Shown in pieces: positions 6,845 through 6,889 of a stretch of 6,889 bases of DNA. Numbering within the stretch: position 1 is the first letter of the stretch; the number at the start of each line of letters is the position of its first letter. Both the position numbers and the translations under genes were made by a program. Under the pieces are notes generated by a model. It was not told where the DNA came from. It saw nothing but the letters and a program-made list of their open reading frames with translations, and did not search any database. This stretch comes from DATKIY01 sp035543875. GTDB taxonomy: Bacteria; Actinomycetota; Actinomycetes; JAHEKZ01. Location: positions 1 to 6,889 of the forward strand of contig DATKIY010000194.1 in NCBI GenBank assembly GCA_035543875.1, in the 5' to 3' direction.

Positions 6845-6860
6845 TTGATCGGCCGATCAA
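6845..6860. promoter_or_regulatory. Perfect 16-bp palindrome, candidate operator
   Basis: TTGATCGGCCGATCAA reads identically on both strands. A third GATCAA half-site follows immediately at 6861-6866. Its size and symmetry suit a dimeric repressor such as a GntR- or TetR-family protein. It sits about 156 bp before potA and could also serve a gene beyond the right edge. The regulator is unknown. Confidence 0.45.
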
Positions 6861-6889
6861 GATCAAATACTTACTGCTTCGAGTACACC

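Larger units (their letters stand above)
6690..6889. promoter_or_regulatory. Upstream control region of the potADBC operon
   Basis: This 200-bp stretch runs to the window edge with no convincing gene on either strand. It should contain the promoter of the transporter operon. A -10-like AATACT occurs on the minus strand at 6798-6803, matching four of six consensus positions, but there is no good -35 element at the right distance. The region also holds a perfect palindrome (6845-6860), a GAAAC-N6-GTCAC motif (6815-6830, minus strand) and an imperfect inverted repeat (6733-6760). The exact promoter cannot be placed. Confidence 0.5.

Noticed and set aside
6845..6873. A plus-strand promoter with TTGATC as -35 and a -10 near 6867-6873
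   Set aside because: The -10 candidates match the consensus poorly and no gene follows within the window.

Overview
The window looks like part of a moderately high-GC actinobacterial chromosome. The evidence is a base composition rich in G and C, GTG start codons with Shine-Dalgarno sequences, a twin-arginine lipoprotein as the transporter receptor, and a fused urease gamma/beta subunit of the kind known from Streptomyces-type second ureases. The genus cannot be settled from the sequence. All six genes are intact and appear to be coding. No mobile element, CRISPR array or RNA gene was seen.

Layout. On the plus strand, 41-2418 holds two urease structural genes that overlap by 4 nt: a gamma/beta fusion (ureAB) and the catalytic alpha subunit (ureC). 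No urease accessory gene (ureD/E/F/G) follows. After a 28-bp convergent junction, the minus strand carries a compact four-gene ABC importer operon of the spermidine/putrescine (Pot) type. It is transcribed from 6689 down to 2447 in the order ATPase (potA), Tat-exported lipoprotein receptor (potD), permease (potB), permease (potC). The genes are separated by 28 nt and 4 nt, and then overlap. The 200 bp upstream of potA (6690-6889) is the only sizeable noncoding stretch. It contains a perfect 16-bp palindrome and weaker candidate regulatory sites.

How the genes may work together. The transporter would import a small, probably cationic, nitrogen-rich compound. The urease-like enzyme would release ammonia from urea or a urea-like compound in the cytoplasm. 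The two units face each other and do not share a transcript in this window, so a joint nitrogen-scavenging role is inference. The most notable point is in UreC. Every nickel ligand and the catalytic histidines align with classical urease, but the substrate-cavity loop is shortened and rewritten and the flap cysteine is a serine. The PotD-like receptor also departs from the E. coli polyamine-binding residues. Both proteins may therefore act on something other than their textbook substrates.
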